A DNA stretch of 64,000 nt from Leptonema illini DSM 21528 (GCF_000243335.1 NZ_JH597773.1:1261989-1325988), one strand, 5' to 3'; positions 36,309-47,000 are shown, counted from the first letter of the stretch. Notes: generated from the letters alone by a model not told the origin. Numbers and translations are program-made.

Positions 36309-37451
36309 TTACAGGCATTGCCTGTAAAGCGCAGGAAAGACGGTGCAGAAACGTTCGATCTCTTCTTCTGTAGTAAAGAATCCGGTTGAGAAGCGCAGTG
36401 CCTGCAACGATTCAGCCTCGCTGAAGCCCATACGCAGAAGCGTTTGCGATGGCTGTCGCGTCCGCGACTTACAGGAGCTTCCCGTCGAACAGAGGATCTG
36501 CTCTCGGTCAAGGGCCATCAGAAGAAAATCCATATTCTCCATTTCAGGAAAGACGGCATAGGTCGTGTTATTGCGCGGCGAGCCCGAGCCGGCGATGCGA
36601 GCGCCGCACTGCGATACGAACATTTCTTCTATACGGTCATGACGATCATGGCGGATGCGCAAATGCTCGTTAACCGATTGACTTCGCTCGATCTGTCTTT
36701 CAAACGCCTCGGGCAGAGCAAGGATAGAGGGCAGGTTTTCCGTTCCGGCCCGCCGTTCGCCTTCCTGAAGTCCGCCTCTGAAAAGAGGCTTGAAGCCGTC
36801 CCTGTCAGATAGCCATACGACCGCCGTTCCGTAGCCGGCGCCGATTTTATGCCCGTTGAGAACCATGCCATGAACGCCTTTCAGTTTCAGAGGCACCTTG
36901 CCCGCTACCTGTATGGAATCGCTTATCATCGGTACGTCAAACTCGGCGGCGATGGCGGTGATGTCGTCTAACGGTTGAAGCACGCCTGTTTCGTTGCAGA
37001 GCGCCATCACCGAGAGCAGGCTGATACCGCCGCGGGCAAGCCGTTGCCTGACGGCCTCGGGATCGAGGCGGCCATCGTGAGAGGCGGGCAGCAGTTCGAC
37101 ATCCATACCTGCAAAACGACAGGCAGCCACCATCGCCTCATGCTCGTAGGGAGAGAGCAGAGCCGTCGCCTCGCCCGACTGACTTCTCGATGAAAAGGCC
37201 GAGACGAGATGATGCACGGCCTCCGTTCCCGTCGAAACAAAGAGCAGCTGCGCCGGATCAGCATCAAGCCCGTGCATGGCGGTTAACTGCCGGGCGATGC
37301 GCTGCCGGGCCGCTTCGATGCGTCCCTGGTTTTTCTGCGAAGGGTACGATATACCGCTCGGATTCGCGAAGTTATTCCCGTATTCGTCGAGGCTTTTATG
37401 TAAGAGATCGAGAAAAGGCGGATGCGTTGAGTTATAGTCAAGATAGATCAT
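36309..37451 (-). CDS. class V aminotransferase, cysteine desulfurase-like
   Basis: The product is 380 residues from ATG 37451, starting MIYLDYNSTHPPFLDLLHKS as in NifS/IscS proteins. The PLP lysine is in LNGHKIGAGYG, the conserved RAGTEN block is present, and the active-site cysteine loop reads CSTGSSCKSRTRQPS, so sulfur removal from cysteine is possible. The usual QSVGK/SGHKIYGPKG wording is altered, and no IscU/SufU is near. It is more likely a specialised desulfurase than the housekeeping one. It sits 10 bases after the upstream minus-strand gene, probably in one transcript. Confidence 0.82.
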   Translation of the reverse strand: MIYLDYNSTHPPFLDLLHKSLDEYGNNFANPSGISYPSQKNQGRIEAARQRIARQLTAMHGLDADPAQLLFVSTGTEAVHHLVSAFSSRSQSGEATALLSPYEHEAMVAACRFAGMDVELLPASHDGRLDPEAVRQRLARGGISLLSVMALCNETGVLQPLDDITAIAAEFDVPMISDSIQVAGKVPLKLKGVHGMVLNGHKIGAGYGTAVVWLSDRDGFKPLFRGGLQEGERRAGTENLPSILALPEAFERQIERSQSVNEHLRIRHDRHDRIEEMFVSQCGARIAGSGSPRNNTTYAVFPEMENMDFLLMALDREQILCSTGSSCKSRTRQPSQTLLRMGFSEAESLQALRFSTGFFTTEEEIERFCTVFPALYRQCL

Positions 37452-37461
37452 GAAACACCGA

Positions 37462-38643
37462 TCAGAGCTTGAAGTCGACGCAGGCCGGTCGCGGGCCTCC
37501 GCGTTCGGCCTCTTCAGAGAAGCAATCCGCTTCGACGAAACGCCCCGAGCCGATGAGCACGCTACGGGCAAGGGCGCGAAACTCCCTGTTGCGTTTGCGT
37601 TCCGGGCCCATGATGACGTCGAGTATATGAAGCTGTCGGTAGGCTTCGTCGTACCTCCGATCAGTAGCGAGCAGGGCGCCCATCTCAAGCCTTGCCTGAA
37701 CCTCTGAGCTGCGATCGCTCGTCGCTCCCTCAAAGCGGTTAAGCGCCTTCTCGCGATCGTCCTTTCGCTTCAATCGCAGATAGATGCGAGCCTGATTCAG
37801 ATACAGCATGCCGAGTCGGTCGTCGGGCGACGTATAAATGAGCTTATCGGTGATACGGGCCGCTTCATCGGGGGCGATGCAAACGAGCCTGAAGTCCGTG
37901 CAGGGCTCTTCGGGATCGGCGGGCGCCGCTCCGCCTGCATAGCGACGCAGGGCCATGATGTATTCTCCGCGGTTCTTCAGCGTGCTCAGCACAAGAAGCT
38001 CTTTTTCAGCGGGAAAGGGCAGACGCAGTTCGAGATCCTTATCGGCCTCTAAAAGGACGCGGTAGGCACGCTTTTCCTGGAAATAGGCGTAATCTCCCCA
38101 GACGCGAAGAGCGGGATACGGATTGCATAACGCCGCTGCCAGCCGATCTACAAGATCGGGAACAAGCAACGCCTCTTTTTCTGTGATCTCGGCCGGAATC
38201 TCGTAGGCATACAGGCTGGCTTCGAGCACCGAATGCAGCGCAATCGATACGGTTTCTCGATGCTGCTTCCAGTAGAGATCAGCGGGCAGATCGGCATCGT
38301 CCGTGAACTCTTTGCGCTGCATATACTGCTGCAGCCAGTCTTTCTGAAAGAACTCCTCGTCGGCTCTGTAAGAGTGCTTCAGAGCGGCCGGACAGCTACC
38401 TGCCATGCGCCCGAGGTCGATCCTTTCGTCTTCAAGGGAGGCGAGGGCGTCGTCGATGAAATCATAGGCCCTTGAGGCGTTCTGTGTGCCCGGCTCGGGC
38501 AGATTCTGGGTAAGACGATAGAGATACGAGAGCAGCTCGAAACGGTGTTCGAAGATATAGTATCCGGCGGCAGTCCAGAAAACAGCCAGGAGAAGCAGTG
38601 GTGTCCGGTACTTCCGGATCTGTCGCAGAATCAGTTTCAGCAT
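37462..38643 (-). CDS. membrane-anchored, TPR-like unknown protein
   Basis: The product is 393 residues. A basic N-terminus and one span (TPLLLLAVFWTAAGYYIF) anchor it in the inner membrane with the rest outside. The body is helical; near the C-terminus LGMLYLNQARIYLRLKRKDD and ARLEMGALLATDRRYDEAYR look like two tetratricopeptide-type helical hairpins. Cysteines are scattered without a motif. It is followed at 10 bases by the cysteine-desulfurase-like gene, so the two may be functionally linked. I recognise no named family. Confidence 0.7.
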   Translation of the reverse strand: MLKLILRQIRKYRTPLLLLAVFWTAAGYYIFEHRFELLSYLYRLTQNLPEPGTQNASRAYDFIDDALASLEDERIDLGRMAGSCPAALKHSYRADEEFFQKDWLQQYMQRKEFTDDADLPADLYWKQHRETVSIALHSVLEASLYAYEIPAEITEKEALLVPDLVDRLAAALCNPYPALRVWGDYAYFQEKRAYRVLLEADKDLELRLPFPAEKELLVLSTLKNRGEYIMALRRYAGGAAPADPEEPCTDFRLVCIAPDEAARITDKLIYTSPDDRLGMLYLNQARIYLRLKRKDDREKALNRFEGATSDRSSEVQARLEMGALLATDRRYDEAYRQLHILDVIMGPERKRNREFRALARSVLIGSGRFVEADCFSEEAERGGPRPACVDFKL

Positions 38644-38694
38644 GTGTGATTAAAAAAGGCTGGATTCCCGGATGAGTTGCAAAAGGCTGTGCCT

Positions 38695-38799
38695 ATGGCA
38701 CATTCTAAAAAGATTAACGTCCAGCGCAAGCACAGAAAACGTCTGAAGAAGCTGAAAGAGCGTCGTCGGGCCCTGATTGCCTCCGCTAAGAAAAAGTGA
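38695..38799 (+). CDS. 34-residue highly basic protein
   Basis: A short frame reads MAHSKKINVQRKHRKRLKKL and continues KERRRALIASAKKK to a TGA at 38799. About half of the residues are Lys or Arg. AAAGG lies eight bases before the ATG. The composition and helical pattern are those of tiny ribosome-associated proteins (compare bTHX and the AURKAIP1/COX24-like basic peptides), but I cannot match it to either. It stands alone in the gap between two divergent genes. Real gene likely; nucleic-acid or ribosome binding is inferred from charge. Confidence 0.65.
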   Translation: MAHSKKINVQRKHRKRLKKLKERRRALIASAKKK

Positions 38800-38839
38800 G
38801 AGTAATCGGATTCAACGATTGAATCCTCTGGCAGGGAAA

Positions 38840-38860
38840 AGGCGAACTTCGCGTTCGCCT
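38840..38860. terminator. GC-rich hairpin after the basic mini-gene
   Basis: A perfect 8-bp stem AGGCGAAC / GTTCGCCT (38840-38847 with 38853-38860) has a 5-nt loop. On the plus strand no T-run follows; on the minus strand TTTTCCC does. It may end the mini-gene transcript about 40 bases earlier, but the missing plus-strand T-run makes this uncertain. Confidence 0.4.
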
Positions 38861-38901
38861 GTCTGTCGAAAATAAACGATGCAAATACGGAAAGGCAAAG
38901 C

Positions 38902-39690
38902 ATGAAGGTCAGAGCCCAGGTCAGAGCGATCCTCACCATCTCAGTATTCCTGCTCGGTTGTCAGTCAGCCGTTCGCGGCGAACCGACAGAAGAACCCGAG
39001 AAGAACGAGATTGAAGCGACGACGGATAGCGAGGCCTTTCGCAGCGAAGTGAAAAAGCTCTATGAGCCGGCGCAATGTTTTCGCACAAACTTCGCCGTCA
39101 CGCTAACCGTTCCGGGACAGGGAGCGCAGACGGCCGCCGGGCTTCTGCGTGCCGATAACGGCAATCAGCGCATGCGCATGATCCTGACCGAGCCGAATCT
39201 CGGCATCACACTCAGCTGGATTACGATTAAAAGCGGAACGGCCTACGTGAGCAATCCGCGGATGGCCGGTGTGCAGAGAGTCCCTCTTGAGGGATTCGAG
39301 CTGCAGAGCATGGGCACGAATAACATCCAGCTTCCGTTTACGCTGTTTCAGGATATTCTCTACGGCGGACTGCCGGCCGGCCTGTACGGCGAGAATACGA
39401 AGTGGGAGCCGACAGAGACCGGCTACAGCGCTCGCTTCACACAGAACGGCGACGCCTTCGAATATCGTTTTAATAAAGACTATCGAGTCGAACGCATCCT
39501 CTACGCGAAAGCAGGCGGCAACTACAACGCCGACATTGTGTTGAAAGGCGTATTCTACAATACGATCTTTCCGCAGTGGTTCGCCATCCAGACCTACGCC
39601 GGCGGTCGTCCCTCTGAAACGATGCGCATCGTCTTTCAGGCCGCCGATTTCAAGGCATGGTGTAAGGACGAGTACTTTCCCGTTCAGTAA
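38902..39690 (+). CDS. lipoprotein, LolA/LolB-like candidate
   Basis: The product is 262 residues. Signal peptide with lipobox FLLGC (Cys20); GGAAAGG precedes ATG 38902. The mature part begins with an acidic linker, then a run of alternating strands (CFRTNFAVTLTVPGQ, TAAGLLRADNGNQRMRMILT, SGTAYVSNPRMAGVQRV, TGYSARFTQNGDAFEYRFNK) with the order expected of a LolA/LolB half-barrel that carries lipid. That fold assignment is by pattern only. Signal and anchor are clear; the exact role is not. Confidence 0.75.
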   Translation: MKVRAQVRAILTISVFLLGCQSAVRGEPTEEPEKNEIEATTDSEAFRSEVKKLYEPAQCFRTNFAVTLTVPGQGAQTAAGLLRADNGNQRMRMILTEPNLGITLSWITIKSGTAYVSNPRMAGVQRVPLEGFELQSMGTNNIQLPFTLFQDILYGGLPAGLYGENTKWEPTETGYSARFTQNGDAFEYRFNKDYRVERILYAKAGGNYNADIVLKGVFYNTIFPQWFAIQTYAGGRPSETMRIVFQAADFKAWCKDEYFPVQ

Positions 39691-39730
39691 ACCGACTCAC
39701 CGATTTCCCTGAATAACTCACCCGGCCTCT

Positions 39731-39770
39731 CTGAAAAGTGCTGGAATAGCCCTTGAATCTGTGCTATCCT
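39731..39770 (+). promoter_or_regulatory. candidate dps promoter with shared upstream 15-mer
   Basis: CTGAAAAGTGCTGGA (39731-39745) overlaps a -35-like TGGAAT; after 17 nt comes a -10-like TATCCT at 39765-39770. The same 15-mer occurs at the same relative place before the gene at 49409. No PerR- or OxyR-type box is obvious. Confidence 0.35.
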
Positions 39771-39790
39771 GTCTCCAAACGGAGGCCATT

Positions 39791-40258
39791 ATGAAAATCG
39801 ACATCGGAATACAGGAAGCGGATCGCCAGGCCATTTCAGACGGATTGAAGCGTCTGCTTGCCGATACATACGTTCTTTATTTGAAAACACATGGTTATCA
39901 CTGGAACGTCACCGGGCCCATGTTCGAAAGCCTGCATAACAGCTTCATGACGCAATACACCGAACTCTGGAACGCCATCGACCCTATTGCAGAGCGCATC
40001 CGTTCTCTGGGTTTTTTCGCTCCGGGCACCTATTCCGAGCTGGGCAAGCTCACCTCGATTAAAGAGGATAGCTCCGTTCCGGCAGCCACCGACATGCTCA
40101 AGAACCTGGTCGAAGGACATGAGAGCGTTATCCGTACGGCACGCAGCGTTTTCGCTGCGGCCGAAAAAGGATCGGACCAGGCGACGATGGATCTCTTAAC
40201 TCAGCGTCTTGACGTTCACGAAAAAACGGCATGGATGATCCGCGCCGTTCTTGGCTGA
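39791..40258 (+). CDS. dps: Dps ferritin-like DNA-protection protein
   Basis: The product is 155 residues, the normal length. It has the ferroxidase ligands of the dodecamer interface: [20 protein letters not shown], then [15 protein letters not shown]. Dps stores iron, detoxifies hydrogen peroxide and often coats DNA. There is no Lys-rich N-terminal tail, so DNA binding may be weak. GGAGG five bases before ATG 39791 decides the start against an upstream alternative at 39761. Confidence 0.95.
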   Translation: MKIDIGIQEADRQAISDGLKRLLADTYVLYLKTHGYHWNVTGPMFESLHNSFMTQYTELWNAIDPIAERIRSLGFFAPGTYSELGKLTSIKEDSSVPAATDMLKNLVEGHESVIRTARSVFAAAEKGSDQATMDLLTQRLDVHEKTAWMIRAVLG

Positions 40259-40318
40259 TCGTTAGCATTGAGAACCGTTCCGGGAATCCGTCCTGGATTT
40301 CTGGAACGGGCGGCTTTT

Positions 40319-40380
40319 GTCGTGCAATCGACATACGGCCGTCATAGCCGTAAGGTCTTTCAAGCGTATGATTGCACGAC
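40319..40380 (+). promoter_or_regulatory. 5' leader hairpin covering the start of the DUF2141 gene
   Basis: An 11-bp perfect inverted repeat GTCGTGCAATC (40319-40329) and GATTGCACGAC (40370-40380) pairs the leader with bases that include the last base of the ATG (40368-40370). If it forms in mRNA it would reduce translation start. A few more pairs extend inward after a small bulge. Confidence 0.4.
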
Positions 40381-40811
40381 GACTCTTTCAAACGACGGCA
40401 CTTCTGTTCAGTCTGCTTGCCTCGGCCGCTACTGCGAACACGGGCCGCACTGGCTTTGAGCTCGTCGTGACCGGCCTGCGCAACGACACGGGCATCGTCG
40501 GCGTTCTTGTCTTTCAATCAGCGAATGGCTTCCCGGATGAGCGCGCCCGTGCTGTTTTGCAGACGGGCGCTCGACCATCGAACGGCACGGCAAGGATCGC
40601 CCTTGAGCTTCAGCGAGGGCAGTATGCCTTTGCCGTGATTCACGACGAGAACGAGAACCATCGCATGGACTGGAAGACGATGATGCCGGCTGAGGGCTTT
40701 GGCTTCTCTCGCAATCCGACGGTACGCGTATCGGCTCCCACTTTCGATGAAAGCGTGATCAACGTTCCTCCGTCAGCGCAGGACGCCGTTATCAGGTTGC
40801 AGTATTTTTAG
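40368..40811 (+). CDS. secreted DUF2141 protein
   Basis: The product is 147 residues from ATG 40368, with a cleavable signal peptide (ALLFSLLASAATANTG). The mature part matches the DUF2141 pattern: FELVVTGLRNDTGIVGVLVF, then YAFAVIHDENENHRMDWKTM, then PAEGFGFSRNPTV. The family is periplasmic or extracellular, immunoglobulin-like, and of unknown role. A leader hairpin overlaps the start codon. It follows dps by about 110 bases and may share its transcript. Confidence 0.85.
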   Translation: MIARRLFQTTALLFSLLASAATANTGRTGFELVVTGLRNDTGIVGVLVFQSANGFPDERARAVLQTGARPSNGTARIALELQRGQYAFAVIHDENENHRMDWKTMMPAEGFGFSRNPTVRVSAPTFDESVINVPPSAQDAVIRLQYF

Positions 40812-40882
40812 GGCATTCCAGAACGCTGTTTGATTGGCTTGCGTCTTAAGAGCACAGGTTTGGATCGAGTTTGATGCCGACT

Positions 40883-43384
40883 TTATTCGGGCTTATGACC
40901 GTATGTCTCTTTATCGCCGACCAGTAATTCGAGGATGGCCTCGATCAAACGGGCCCTTGAAATCGGCTTCGTTAAGTGCAGATCAAAGCCTGCTTCATGA
41001 ATGCGATTCTTCTCTTCTTCGAGGGCCTGGCCGGTAAGGGCGACGATAGGGCGTCGCATGCCGGCCGCCGTATCGATACGCCTTATCTCTCGAAGAACGG
41101 CAAATCCGTCCATACCGGGCATCTGAATATCGAGTAGAATCAGATCGGGATCGACCGAGGGAAGCATCTTGATCGCCTCGGGTCCGTTCGTCACCGTCGT
41201 CAGGGTCCACGATGTCGGTTCGAGAAACTTACGCACGAGAAACAGATTCTCATCGGTATCGTCGACGGCAAGAATGCGAAAGGGCGATTGAAGGGCCTTA
41301 TGAGCAAGAGGCTGCGATTCGATGGCTTCGGGTCGGCCTGTATAGACCTCGGTGCGCATGTCGAATTCAAATATTGATCCTTCGCCGACCTTGCTTCGCA
41401 CGCGGATGGACCCGCCCATGAGTTGAATCAACTGGCGCGAAAGCGCAAGCCCGAGCCCCGATCCGCTGAAACGTCGGGCGACTCCGGAGTCGGCCTGATA
41501 GAAACGACTGAAGATGTGTTCGAGTTGCTCATCGGTCATACCGATGCCCGTGTCTTCTACGGCGAAATTCAGCCACAGATGCCGCTGGTTCTGTCTTGCC
41601 GAAACCGTAAGACGGACGGCGCCTTTTTCCGTAAACTTCAGGGCGTTGGAAAGCAGGTTGGATAACACCTGAAAGAGACGGTTCGAGTCTCCGAACACAT
41701 AGACCGGAAGCAGGTCTGGCATGATGATTGTAAAGTTTAGCCCCTTCTGCATGAAGCCCGGTCGGAACGTCTTTTCCAGAACGTCCATCGTCTCGCTGAG
41801 GGAGAAGGGCTTGTAGTCGATAGCAAAGCGTCCGGATTCGATACGCGAGAGGTCGAGAATATCATTGAGGATATTCAAAAGCGAATCGCCGGCTCTGCGG
41901 AAGATACGCACGTACTCTTTCTGTTGTTCGTCAAGCTTTGTGGCGTCGAGCAGCTCCGCCATTCCGAGAATGGCGTTCATCGGAGTGCGAATCTCGTGAC
42001 TCATATTGGCAAGAAACTCGCTCTTGACGGCGGCATGCTTCTCGGCCTCCTGCTGTGCGAGCATGCGTTCTCTCATCTCTGTGCGCAGCTCTTTCGTGCG
42101 TTCGCGTACCTGATCTTCAAGCCGCCGGTTCGTCGTCTGCAGTTCTCCCGTCAGCAGCTCGACTTCGCGAAAGGCCCGGGAATAGCGGATGGATAGAATC
42201 GCCGATTGCGAAATAACGAGCGCGGTTAACCCGAGATGCGCGATAAATCCCGTATAGATCACCTCGTTTGTGTAGAGGACGTCGTTGACCGAGGTGAAGG
42301 CGAGGGTTAACGTTCCGGCTGCAAGGAACAGACTGAACTCGCGACGCCGCCTCAGGGCGACGATCTGTGCGAATAAACCGTACAGCAGTGCTCCGAATAG
42401 AACGAGAACGTAGGGATTGGCCGTATGCGAATACACCGTCGGAGGCGTAACCAGAACGACGGCCGTAAATGCAGAGGCGACAATATAGAAGAGGCGCACG
42501 ACACGAAACGAAACCTCATGCGGAATGATCTTCTGAATGAAGTGCATGCCGAGAGGCACAGCCAGAAAATAGGTGATGTATTCGATGGCAAGATAGAGAA
42601 AATACGGGGCTTCGGGAAAGAGACGTGTAAAGGTCTTCTCTCCCGTCGTCAGAGTGCGCAGAAGGATAACGATACAGAATAGGCTGAAGATCAGCGAGGT
42701 ACGATCCTCTTTTCTGATGAAGAAGAGAATAAGGTGATATACGGCGACAAAAACGAGAATGCCCATGACGAAAACATCTCGAATCAGAATATTCTCGATC
42801 GATGAAACGATCTGATGTTCGTCGCCGATGACGACCGGATCGATGATGCCTCCGCGTCGGTGGTCGAAGTTCGATACCTGCATGAGGATTTCGATCGTGC
42901 TGCTCTGCGGCGAGAAGATGCCCAGGGTCGGCACCGTATCGGGAATGGACTCACCGGCTCTGTCAGAGACGCGGCCGGCTCCAGGAAGCTCTTCGCCGTT
43001 CACAAAGATGCGCACGGCCGTAAACTGTTCCAGCGTGCGCAGGGCAAGGACGCGATTCCCGGCTTTGTAAGGATCAATACGGATGATCAGGCGATAGGTG
43101 CCAAAGCCGACGCCGGGCATGCCTCTGTCGCCGATGTTTAAGTCGTTCCAGGATCTGGGCACCGGAAAATATACCGGCTTCAGGGTACTTCGATCTTCGC
43201 CGGGGCTCAGTAGCTTGAACGGATAAAACTCCCACTCTCCGTTCAGTCTAACCGGCGGACTCTGCGTGAAGTCATACTGGCTCAGATCGATCTCGCCCTG
43301 CTTCGCCGTGGGCGGAGCGGCGGGCGCCTTACAGCTGCAAAGGGTGAGGGCGATGGCGGCAAGAATAAGAGCAAAACGCCGCAT
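40883..43384 (-). CDS. 7TMR-DISM hybrid histidine kinase with lipoprotein-type signal
   Basis: The product is 833 residues. The N-terminus is a signal peptide with a spirochaetal lipobox (TLCSC, Cys18), followed by a periplasmic jelly-roll sensor ([15 protein letters not shown], then [14 protein letters not shown]) and seven membrane spans at about 205-400, the 7TMR-DISM layout. A coiled coil leads to HisKA ([16 protein letters not shown], His463), HATPase_c ([26 protein letters not shown]) and a receiver domain ([19 protein letters not shown]). Such receptors are thought to bind carbohydrates. The gene for a secreted protein ends one base before its start. No transcription-factor output is attached. 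Confidence 0.92.
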   Translation of the reverse strand: MRRFALILAAIALTLCSCKAPAAPPTAKQGEIDLSQYDFTQSPPVRLNGEWEFYPFKLLSPGEDRSTLKPVYFPVPRSWNDLNIGDRGMPGVGFGTYRLIIRIDPYKAGNRVLALRTLEQFTAVRIFVNGEELPGAGRVSDRAGESIPDTVPTLGIFSPQSSTIEILMQVSNFDHRRGGIIDPVVIGDEHQIVSSIENILIRDVFVMGILVFVAVYHLILFFIRKEDRTSLIFSLFCIVILLRTLTTGEKTFTRLFPEAPYFLYLAIEYITYFLAVPLGMHFIQKIIPHEVSFRVVRLFYIVASAFTAVVLVTPPTVYSHTANPYVLVLFGALLYGLFAQIVALRRRREFSLFLAAGTLTLAFTSVNDVLYTNEVIYTGFIAHLGLTALVISQSAILSIRYSRAFREVELLTGELQTTNRRLEDQVRERTKELRTEMRERMLAQQEAEKHAAVKSEFLANMSHEIRTPMNAILGMAELLDATKLDEQQKEYVRIFRRAGDSLLNILNDILDLSRIESGRFAIDYKPFSLSETMDVLEKTFRPGFMQKGLNFTIIMPDLLPVYVFGDSNRLFQVLSNLLSNALKFTEKGAVRLTVSARQNQRHLWLNFAVEDTGIGMTDEQLEHIFSRFYQADSGVARRFSGSGLGLALSRQLIQLMGGSIRVRSKVGEGSIFEFDMRTEVYTGRPEAIESQPLAHKALQSPFRILAVDDTDENLFLVRKFLEPTSWTLTTVTNGPEAIKMLPSVDPDLILLDIQMPGMDGFAVLREIRRIDTAAGMRRPIVALTGQALEEEKNRIHEAGFDLHLTKPISRARLIEAILELLVGDKETYGHKPE

Positions 43385-43385
43385 T

Positions 43386-43937
43386 TCAGAGTTCCATGCT
43401 TTTCAAGAAGAGTTCTCTGTAGCGCATCGCCTCATCGTACTGTGCGGTGACTTTAGAGCCTGAGGGCCGATCGTTAGTTTTTCCGTCTTCGATCAGGCGG
43501 ATGGGCTTTTTCTGATGCCAGTAGCATCGCAATTCATACGGCCGCTCGGAATCCGTGCGCCTGAAATAGAAGACCGGTTCGCCGCCGTCGAAGACGAATT
43601 CTTCGTAATAGGAGCGCGCCGCCGAGACGGTCGTCACCGTCACGCGTCGCAGAACCGAGGCTCCCTCTTCAGAAATGGTCGGATCATCGGCATACCAGAA
43701 CGTTACCGATTTGCGGTAGGTTCCGACGGCGCGCCAGCTGCCGTCGTAGGTGTTGAAGATCAGATCGTTTGCATAGAGTTCACCCGGTTCCCCCGCTCGC
43801 GCCAGCTCGATCGTTTTCGCTATGGCCCGGCTCTGCTCCTGGTAAAGCGTGCGGATGCGCTCGATCTGCGCCGCGGGGGCGGAGAGCAGTGGCGAGAAGC
43901 CGGGCAGGAGCAGCAATGCGAGCAGGCCTATCCGCAT
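43386..43937 (-). CDS. secreted protein paired with the 7TMR-DISM kinase
   Basis: The product is about 183 residues from ATG 43937 with a signal peptide ([19 protein letters not shown]). The mature protein is strand-rich ([20 protein letters not shown], then [20 protein letters not shown]). I recognise no family. It is immediately upstream of the hybrid kinase with a one-base gap, so it could supply or modulate the signal that the kinase senses in the periplasm; that is inferred from position alone. Upstream in-frame starts exist but would destroy the signal peptide. Confidence 0.75.
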   Translation of the reverse strand: MRIGLLALLLLPGFSPLLSAPAAQIERIRTLYQEQSRAIAKTIELARAGEPGELYANDLIFNTYDGSWRAVGTYRKSVTFWYADDPTISEEGASVLRRVTVTTVSAARSYYEEFVFDGGEPVFYFRRTDSERPYELRCYWHQKKPIRLIEDGKTNDRPSGSKVTAQYDEAMRYRELFLKSMEL

Positions 43938-44059
43938 GCTTTCGCGTAACGGTCGTCGCCTTTTTTTACAAGGAAAAAACAACCTCTTCTTTTCAGTGAG
44001 CGGAATTCTTTCTAATATCTTCATTGAAAGCCTCACGCAGAGCGAATTTCTGTCCCGAT

Positions 44060-47000
44060 ATGGCGAAAGAATCTACAAAAAAGGCCCCTGAGAAGGCAGA
44101 ACCGACGGAAGCCGCTTTGAGCAATCGAGCCCGGCGCGAAGAGGCCATCCTGCAATTCTGGAAGGAGAAGGAGATCTTTCGCAAGCATATTGAAAAGAAC
44201 GCCTCCGGACCTGTCTTCTGTTTTTACGAAGGTCCGCCGACGGCGAACGGTCGGCCCGGCATCCACCACGTTCTCAGCCGGGTGTATAAAGATATCTATA
44301 TTCGCTATTATGGTCTGAAGGGCTATCATATTCCGCGTAAGGCCGGATGGGACTGTCATGGTTTACCCGTCGAGCGTGAGGTCGAGAAAGAGCTCGGCAT
44401 TCAGACGAAATCCGAGATTGAAGAGAAATACGGTCTTGAGAAGTTCAACGAGCTCTGCCGTCAGTCCGTTTTGAAATACGTCGATGCCTGGAATACGTTT
44501 ACCGATCGCCTCGCATTCTGGGTCGATCTTGAGAATCCGTACTTCACGATGGATAACTCTTACATCGAAGGCGTCTGGTCGCTTCTGAAAACGATTCATG
44601 AAAGGGGATTGCTCTATCAGGGATACAAGGTCGTGCCTTTTGATCCGGTGATGGGGGCGACGATGAGCGACGCCGAGGTCGCACTCGGATACCGCACCGT
44701 GCAGGATCCGTCCGTGACGGTAACGTTTCGCATCATACACGAAAAAGACGAGAAGAAAAAAGACCTGAACGGCGTCAACGTCCTCGTCTGGACGACGACG
44801 CCCTGGACGCTTCCGGCTAACGTGGCGCTTGCATTGAATGCAAACGAAAGCTATGTCGTTTTCACCGTGGACAGAGAGGAGCTGAAAGGACAGCGCTTCC
44901 TCTGTGCCGCCCCTCTACTTGAAGCGGTCACCGCCCATCTTGCGAAAGAGGGAGCGACCGTTACCGTACAATCCACGCATAAAGGGGCCGACCTTGCTGG
45001 CCTTTCTTACGAGCGTCTGTATGATTTTATTCCCGCTCCGGCCGATAAGAAGGGCTGGTACACGGTGACCGCCGATTTCGTAACGATGGATACGGGAACG
45101 GGCATCGTGCATATCGCCCCTGCCTACGGCGCCGACGACCTCGAGGTCGGGCTCAAGCATGATCTTCCCGTAATCTACGGGGCGCAGCTTGACGGTAAAT
45201 TCAAAGAGGGCCCCTGGATGGGCGTCTTTTTTAAAGATGCCGATAAAGAGATCTTAAAAGAGCTGAAGTCGCGCGGTCTCATCTGGAAAAGCGAGACCTA
45301 CAAGCACGAATATCCGTTTGGATGGCGCACGGGCGCTCCGCTTATGTATTACGCGAAAGACGCCTGGTATATTCGCACGACCGCCCTTCGCGACGAGCTG
45401 ATTCGCAATAACGAACAGATTCGCTGGGTACCCGGCCACGTCAAAGAAGGACGATTCGGCAACTGGCTTGAGAATAACAGAGACTGGGCTCTTTCGCGAG
45501 AGCGCTACTGGGGCACGCCGCTTCCCGTATGGATGGACGACGAAGGCCATATCGAGGTGATCGGATCGGTAGCCGAGCTTGAAAAGAAGACCGGACGCAA
45601 GCTTACCGAGATGGATCTGCATCGTCCCTATGTCGACGAGATCACGTGGAAGGACGAGAAGAACGGCCGCATCTTCAGACGCACGCCCGAGGTCATCGAC
45701 TGCTGGTTCGATTCCGGTGCGATGCCCTACGCTCAGTGGCCGCTTTCGGATAACGCCAATCGCGAGCGCTTCTTTCCCGCCGACTTTATCTGCGAGGCGG
45801 TCGACCAGACCCGCGGATGGTTTTATACGCTTCTTGCCATCTCGTCGATGGTTTCGGGAACGTCCTCGTACAAAAACGTCGTCTGTCTCGGTCATGTGCT
45901 CGATGCAAAAGGCGAAAAGATGTCGAAGAGCAAGGGCAATACGGTCGATCCATGGGACGTTTTCAGCGCGCATGGCGCCGACGCCATCCGCTGGTATTTC
46001 CTGACCGGAGCTCCTCCGGGCAATTCGCGTCGTATCGGCTCGCCGGGAACTCCTGGAGATCCGCTGCCTCTTGTGCAGGGATTCTTCAATATGATCGAGA
46101 ACTCACTCGAATTCTATCATCTGTATGCAAATGCCGACGGCGTAAACGTCGCCGATCTGAAAAAGGCGACGCCTTTCGCCGAGCGTCCCGACATCGACCG
46201 CTGGATTCTTTCGCGTCTGCAGCAGTTAGTCGAAGAGGTGAGCGTCTCGCTGACCGATTACGACTGTTTGCGTGCCGGACGTCGCATCGAAGAATTCGTC
46301 GACTCGCTGTCGAACTGGTACATTCGTCGCAACCGCCGTCGTTTCTGGAAAGGCGAGAAGGATGCCGATAAACTCGCCGCCTACGATACGCTGCATACCT
46401 GTCTGCGCACGCTTGCCGTTTTGATGGCGCCTTTTACGCCGTATCTGGCCGAAGATCTCTTTCGCCGGCTGCGAAGCGAGAATGACCCGGAAAGCGTGCA
46501 TCTGTGCGCCTGGCCTGAAGCAAGCGCCATGTCCATCGATGAGGCGGCCTTGCGCGACGGCGATAACGTGCTGCTTGTGGCCTCGCTTGGACGATCTGCC
46601 CGTCAGCGTTCGGGCCGCAAGGTGCGTCAGCCGTTATCCGAGGTGATGGTCTTTGCTCCGGCAGCGGCTCGTGAGGCGATCCGGGCGAATGAGACGGTAT
46701 TGCTCGAAGAGTTGAACGTGAAGACGTTAACCTTTCTCGACGATGCCGGCGGATATTTCGGCTATGTTGTGAAGCCCAATCTGCCCGTACTCGGGAAAAA
46801 GATCGGCTCAAAGATCCGCTTCTTGCAGGATTATTTGAAGAAGGCCGATCCCACCGAGCTTGTGGCCAGCCTGAAGGCCGGGTCGATTAACGTCGATCTT
46901 GACGGTGAGTCGGTCACGCTCGAAGAGGAAGAGTTCCTGATCGAAGGCATTTCGAAAGAAGGCACATCGGGCGCCGAATCAAAGGGCTTTGTCGTCGTAA

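Noticed and set aside
38637-38939. 100-codon minus-strand frame
   Set aside because: It lies antisense to the basic mini-gene and the beginning of the lipoprotein gene and overlaps the start of the TPR-like gene; the better-supported plus-strand mini-gene has a ribosome-binding site.
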